Source: Polytrichum commune
Lineage: Eukaryota > Streptophyta > Polytrichopsida > Polytrichales > Polytrichaceae
Length of the DNA stretch: 64,000 bases
Reading direction: 5' to 3'
Assembly (NCBI GenBank): GCA_950295325.1
Contig: OX485804.1
Span: forward strand, 10,604,001 to 10,668,000
Under the pieces are notes generated by a model, which was given only the letters and a program-made list of their open reading frames with translations, was not told the origin of the DNA and did no database searches. The translations under genes and the position numbers were made by a program. Positions 58,534-64,000 of the stretch are shown here, piece by piece; position 1 is the first letter of the stretch; each line of letters starts with the position of its first letter.

Positions 58534-60814
58534 CTAGTGGTGGTGATTGAAGGAGGTGGTAGAGCTAGGTCATGGTAGCTATGCTTTTGGTTCTCGTATT
58601 TATTATGTTTGAGTCCCAAACATCCACGCAAGAAATCACATGGAAGTTTGGACTCCATGATAGGCCCACTTCACTCATGAGCTAGGATTTTTTGGTGGAG
58701 TGCATTAACCCTTTGTTGACCACGGGTGCGTTCCAATGAACTTTGAACTTTCAAATCATTCTCGGTGTCAAAGCAAATTCAACCCACTTGCTTTGAAAAT
58801 CGAGTCCATTACAAAAACATGGGAAGATGAATCTTTTTGTTTCAACGAAATTTGAGAAGATCCAACCATCATGAAGTTGATAAAAACTATCATAACACTA
58901 GTTTTTGAAGCTAATAATTTACATATTCCTTTTCAAACATTTGTTGAAGAAGGGGATAATCTCCAATGAAGTTAGAAGAGATCCTTATACAAAGCATCCC
59001 AACAAACTTATGCAATTCTAAACTCCACAAATTTCATAAGACCCGTTTTCACACTACTCGTTTGCCCATCTCTTCCGCGACAAACAATATGAAAAAACAA
59101 ATAAATAAAAATCTATCCCGTTACTGAAATGACAAAGCTTCGAAGACACTACATTAAACATTGTATTTAGTGTCACTTACTATTTGGAGTTACACCATGC
59201 TATTTACCATGCTATTTATCATAAATTATAAATTTACAAATTTACCAAGTAAAGACACTAATGTTCTATAATGTCCCACAGGTAGATTACTTAGTGCATT
59301 TTAAAAACTACGTGCGACATAATATAGAGAGGATTAAAATCATTTGAAATAAAAATTATAAAGGAATTCCAAATAATGAAGGGGTCATTAAATGTAGACT
59401 ATCCCATTATAAGTAAGTTAGATGGACATAAAACGTGGGCCATTATTTTTTGTAAAATTAATATAGGGGCTGAAGATAAGGATCCTAGAAGGTATGTTTA
59501 GTATGGTATGTAAATGGGTTTAGGACTCACGGGGATGGATGATAATTGGGATTTCCGTCTGTCCAAAAATGGATGAAAAGGGAACGCGCCGTCGTTGGGG
59601 TCGTCTTCCCCACGCCCGTTTATTACTTAAAAGGAATATAGAGTACAAAAAATTGCAGTGACTTGGACAATATAAGTAATGGAAGGGTGCAAACAAATGG
59701 GCCATTTTTGAAATTTAAGTAATTATAGGGAGGCTTTAATTCAGCCCTTGAAGGTAAATAGCCCCAAAACAAAAAAAACCCCAGCCGCACGTGTTGCACA
59801 AAAATGCCTTAGAGTGATCTACCCGTGTAATGTCCAAACAACCAATATGACCTTTGTTGCCAAAAATAAAAATGAGATAAAAAAAATGAGGTATACAGTG
59901 AATATAGGATTCCGAAATTGTAAGTGACACTAAATGCATTTTTTTTTAAATAAAATAAAATAGTGTGTACCCTCTTCATTGAGAGAAAGAAGTTAGCGTG
60001 ATTTTGGCATGAAACATGTTGTAAGTTGCCTCCAATATTTTAGCTCCACCATTCACTTGTTGAGCTCCGCATAGCATAGCATATATGGGAGCAAGCAAAC
60101 GTCCGGAACAAGTGCAATGCCTCCCCAATTCCATATAAATGGCACACCACACATAAAGAACTTCTTCTAGTCATCCGCAAGTTTTAGATCCATGAAGCGT
60201 TTGGGTTCGAGAAACAACCGATTGATGCTCGAGACTTCGGGAAAATTTTACTTATCCTTTTGGAGGCTTCTATTGGAATGTACCTCAAATTAGGTAATAA
60301 AAATTTAAAGATTACTACATGTACCCCGGTTGGGCTTGGAAACCCTAGAATCTCGACCGATTATGCCCCAAGAAAACCCCCAAACGTTGTAGTGTTCTAC
60401 TTTGAACGATGGCCCACCCATCATATTTGGCCACCACGAACTCTAACCTTACATGGTGCATGCTATACATGTGATTCTGCTAGTAAAAAAAAGAAACGAG
60501 GTGGCATTCTAGACACTTCATGTTAGGTCGGTGTGTCATGTAGACTCATTGTTCCTACTAGTTACCATGCGGGTCAACCATTGTGATAAACCAACAGACA
60601 AAAATCAAGTGTGTCATATAGCTTGCTCATTTAGTCTCCGCTTCTTAAAATGGACCAATCATTGTGGCCGGGTTATAAAAACATGTTACACATTTTACTC
60701 ACATTTGGTATGGAAAAAAGAAAGGAAAAAAGAAAAAGAAAAGCATGTGTATTAAATTGCACTCCGTAAACCCGTTTCGAATTTACATATGAGCTTGAAA
60801 CTATGATCAAGGGT

Positions 60815-60872
<58 letters not shown>

Positions 60873-61809
60873 GTCTTAACCATAAATGAACCAAACCAAT
60901 AACTTATGCTAAACTCAGAGTAAAGTTACTTTAGGGTTAGGGTAGTCTCAACTAACGGATATCCACCATAGATCAGGGCATCTGCATCTATAGCCACAAA
61001 GGACTACCTAACTCTATATTAAGAGCGTGAGATCACAAGGACCTCCTTTCAAAGGCTAAACTGCGGTGGTTGTTTACCCTAAGTAACTTTTGAGTTTTGC
61101 GTAAGTGGTGCAATCTGGGTGTGTGGGGAGGTGTATGTAACTCAACTCTAACCTCGGATGCACAAGGTTCAAATGGCTAAGGAACAGGTAGAGTACTCCA
61201 TGAAAGTATGTGTATTCTTTTTTGCAAACGTATGTTCATGTTGTACATTATTGTGTGACATAGTTAACAATTGGGTTCTGTTGTTATTCACCTTGTGTAT
61301 GTTACTAACCCTCTCTTTGGACTTGGTTGGTGGCATGGGCACAGGTTAGGTAGGCCCTTCACAAATTTGACAACATCTTTAGGTTTTGCATACCAACTTT
61401 TGTCAAAAAATAGTGTGTACATAGCGCTTAGACATTCTTTAATGATGAGGAATGTTAGGCAATATATTAAGTAATGATAGGATTTTTGAAGTAGTAGTGG
61501 ACAAGGTTTATACTAGAAGTTGACATACTTTGGATATGAAATACATTACTTTACATTAAGGGTACAAAGGTAAAACCTTAGTAAATAGTTTACTTATGGT
61601 TGTTTACTTTCTTAGAGACATACCAAGAAATGACAATGACCATGGTAAGTAGTTTGATGTGCAAGGCGGTAGCCATGGGAAATGATCCCACCCACCCACC
61701 CAAGTTTTGAAAAGTACATGGATATGCAAAGGAATGGTATGGCCTCTTGATAAGAGGATGTATTGCACAAAGATTAAGCTTGACAATAAGCATAGCATTA
61801 AGCAAGAAA

Positions 61810-61854
<45 letters not shown>

Positions 61855-63042
61855 GATAGTAATTTGTGAGGTTTTATCCAATTGGAGTGCTTGAGTCATC
61901 ATTGGAAAAATGATTTAAGGACTTTCCAATGGTGTGTAGAATGTGGCCAACTTACAAGAAATGATCATGAAGAGCTAGTCAACATATATGATTGGGAAAG
62001 TGTTGGTATTTCGCAATTATTATGGAGAGGGATAATCATGGAACACCATAGGCTCCCCGCTCCCAACAACGGTGAAGTTAGCTTCAAACAAAGTATGTGG
62101 CCTCATTAGCCAATCAAACAAACAAGGATGTGTCCCAAATTCCAAAATGAAGTGTCCCATATCACTAGTTCGAGCCCATCATGTCTTAGCTCGTTGCACC
62201 CACGCACATAAATAGATGTCCATAAACATCCTCACACTCTCTACTCAACATGCCACCATCAACAATTAATCTCTCTAGAGTGGCAATTACGCCAACATCC
62301 ACACATCCTCGCCATTCCTAAGTTCCAAAACGTTTAGTAGATTCCTATAGTTGCCACTTTGAGATACAATCTGCACTATACAATCGGCTCAATATATACT
62401 ACTTCAGGATATAGTCGGCACTTTACTCCTACTAATCAACGTGTATCCAACCAATACACATTCAAGGAGTTCAGCCTCCCCTCCAAGTAGATTCACTAAT
62501 GCAACACAAGGTTCCTTCCGGTGTGTGAATGTAACCGGTAGAAGTCGGACAAGATGAAAAATGAACCCAAATAACACCCACGTACCAAGTTAGTGGTGGA
62601 CTTGAGCCTCAAACATTTTGCGTGCACCCAAAAATGCAAAGCATGCATATTAAGGCCGGGGACCACCACGAGCGAGAGATCACAAGAACCTCAAAATCTT
62701 CCAAGTTTGGGCACTCCAAAATAAAAGGGTAGTTCGGTTATGGGTGTGGGTTAAAATGGTATACATGTTTAGCCCTACCATTGACTTGCCACCCACGCCT
62801 AGGAACACACACCGCTTATAAGCTTATTAGTTAAGTCCCATTTTTGCCTACATGAGGAGGTGAGCTAATTAAGGACACCAAAATATATAGTAGGGCTCCC
62901 CCTCTTTCAAGAGGAACTTGCAATTCATTACATCTCATGCTCTAAGTATCGACGGCTACCCTAGTACAGTACCTCCATTGAACTTCACGTGGTTGTTTTT
63001 AGCCTGGCATCTCTTAACGGAGGGACGGATTTCATTGCCTAC
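58534..63042. other. Intergenic; long microsatellites and repeat fragments
   Basis: About 60185-60372 is a diverged AACCGGTT-family unit (GAAACAACCGATTGATGCTC and GGTTGGGCTTGGAAACCCTA blocks). (CT)n of about 25 units at 60818-60868, and (CT)n(AT)n at 61810-61854. 59670-59766 holds an inverted GGGGCTATTTAC end also seen at 13930. No gene is supported. Confidence 0.45.
60818..60868 (+). repeat. (CT)n microsatellite, about 25 units
   Basis: Uninterrupted CT repeat of about 51 bp, the longest of several in the window, and likely polymorphic. Confidence 0.9.
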
Positions 63043-63275
63043 GAGTGAACCTTTCCGTCCATCCATGGTGACATCTTGACCCCCCCCCCCCCCCACACAC
63101 ACACACCCTTATGTTGTAGGCTTGTGGCCGACTCGTGTCAAATGGCTTGGGCTACACTAATTCCGGGGTCTTCAACGATTCCGATGTCATGTAGACTAGA
63201 AGTAGTAATCACTAGGATGAACGTTGTTTTAACGGATCTTATGTTGGATGAATGGAGGTACACTAGTATTTGATA
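63043..63275. mobile_element. MITE, CATCCAACA/GGATGAATGAGAG family, copy 3
   Basis: Left end with TTTCCGTCCATCCA, right end TGTTGGATGAATGGAGGTAC. The interior shares GGCTTGTGGCCGACTCGTGT with copy 1. A C-run followed by (CA)n (about 63079-63105) interrupts it. Confidence 0.55.
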
Positions 63276-64000
63276 AATTCCTCTCTCCTTTCCTAAGTTG
63301 TGGGAAGTTAGATTCACTTTGTTGATTCCTAAATGTTTTTCAACATGTTTGTAGTAGTTGTGTGTTCTCTCTTTATACTAGATGTTATGCATTCTTCATC
63401 AAACTTTGTTTTGTGTGAAGGTGTCAAAAAGATAAAACTTGGAAGACGGCAAGCTATCAATATCTACCCAAAAAAATCACATCAAAGTCTACAGTCAAGT
63501 TGTATGGTCTTTGATAATTGTATGTATGAGAGGTCCATCTCGGGCTACAAACATGTCTAGGGGTTGAACATTATATTTGTTTTGCTCTTTACGTGGCACT
63601 CATGCACGCTTGAGGGGGGGGGGGGGTCCATCCTCTGGTTCCCCTCTGAGCGGGTTTGTCTTCTTTTGCTCTTGAGTCATTTGGGACTGGTCTTTGGTTT
63701 TCTCTCTTTAAAAAATAAAAGAAAAGAAGGAAGTACATTTCTAAACATTTTTAAACACTACTTCTTGTTTGGTTACTGCAACCTGGAGGTAAGTTAATAA
63801 GACAACCAAAAGACAATTGGTCGCCTCCCCTCCAAGTGGGTGCGTCTTCTTTGGTTTTGATTTATCCTTACCATTGGTCCCTTGGTTTTATGTCTCGACA
63901 ACAACCTAGAGACAAACTTGTGATTGTGAGGCAAATCTGCAAGGCTACATTACACTTATGATGCATTCCCATTGAGAAGCAAATACAACATGCTAATGTC
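63276..64000. other. Intergenic to window end, no supported feature
   Basis: 12-13 G run near 63615-63627. Short frames only. Confidence 0.4.

Overview
This is a repeat-dense, gene-poor piece of a plant nuclear genome, most likely from a flowering plant. The evidence is a spliced plant-type gene with GT-AG introns, tRNA-derived SINE, hAT and PIF/Harbinger DNA transposons, a decayed Ty3/gypsy chromovirus integrase, many MITE-like inverted-repeat elements, and CT/AT/CA microsatellites. I see no rRNA, no true tRNA gene, no CRISPR array, and nothing bacterial or organellar. The species cannot be named from the sequence alone.

Layout. 1-440 holds a complete SINE with a 12-bp target-site duplication (TSD). 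2728-7146 is the only convincing host gene: a six-exon, 224-codon histidine phosphatase (phosphoglycerate-mutase-like) on the + strand. Its introns and 3' flank carry repeats, including a tandem array in intron 1 and MITE-like elements in intron 2 and just downstream. 7.5-18.9 kb is intergenic and filled with MITE remnants, including a 701-bp hAT-type non-autonomous element (11325-12025) with a G-rich core.

18.9-22.0 kb is a PIF/Harbinger-type transposon. Its transposase on + (20626-21941) is nearly intact and keeps a visible DDE triad. The divergently oriented accessory Myb-like gene on - has been duplicated in inverted orientation, giving a 480-bp arm, 246-bp loop, 480-bp arm structure that would be transcribed as a long hairpin RNA. 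22.4-25.1 kb is a cluster of a repeat family carrying AACCGGTT palindromes. It includes a 746-bp foldback element and, beside it, a short near-perfect palindromic MITE.

25-39 kb is mostly non-coding. It contains a 501-bp hAT-type element, several CTACACTAAAT-type MITEs, and two coding-exon remnants (33243-33587 and 35403-35597) that flank an unusual island dense in a short GGCTATCGCC-like motif. 39.8-40.9 kb is a frameshifted gypsy integrase/chromodomain remnant. 41.7-47.1 kb is a run of terminal-inverted-repeat (TIR) elements. The best is a 1722-bp hAT deletion derivative (43777-45498) that keeps its TIRs, a perfect 8-bp TSD and the end of its transposase. 47-64 kb is intergenic with one further TIR element flanked by TA (53281-54222), more MITE copies and long microsatellites.

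Apart from the phosphatase gene, nearly everything recognisable is transposon-derived. The strongest candidate for an unusual biological system is the Harbinger inverted duplication, which resembles a self-made hairpin silencing trigger against its own accessory gene. Coordinates of repeat edges come from reading and aligning by eye and may be off by a few bases. Exon borders of the phosphatase gene rest on splice signals and family similarity.
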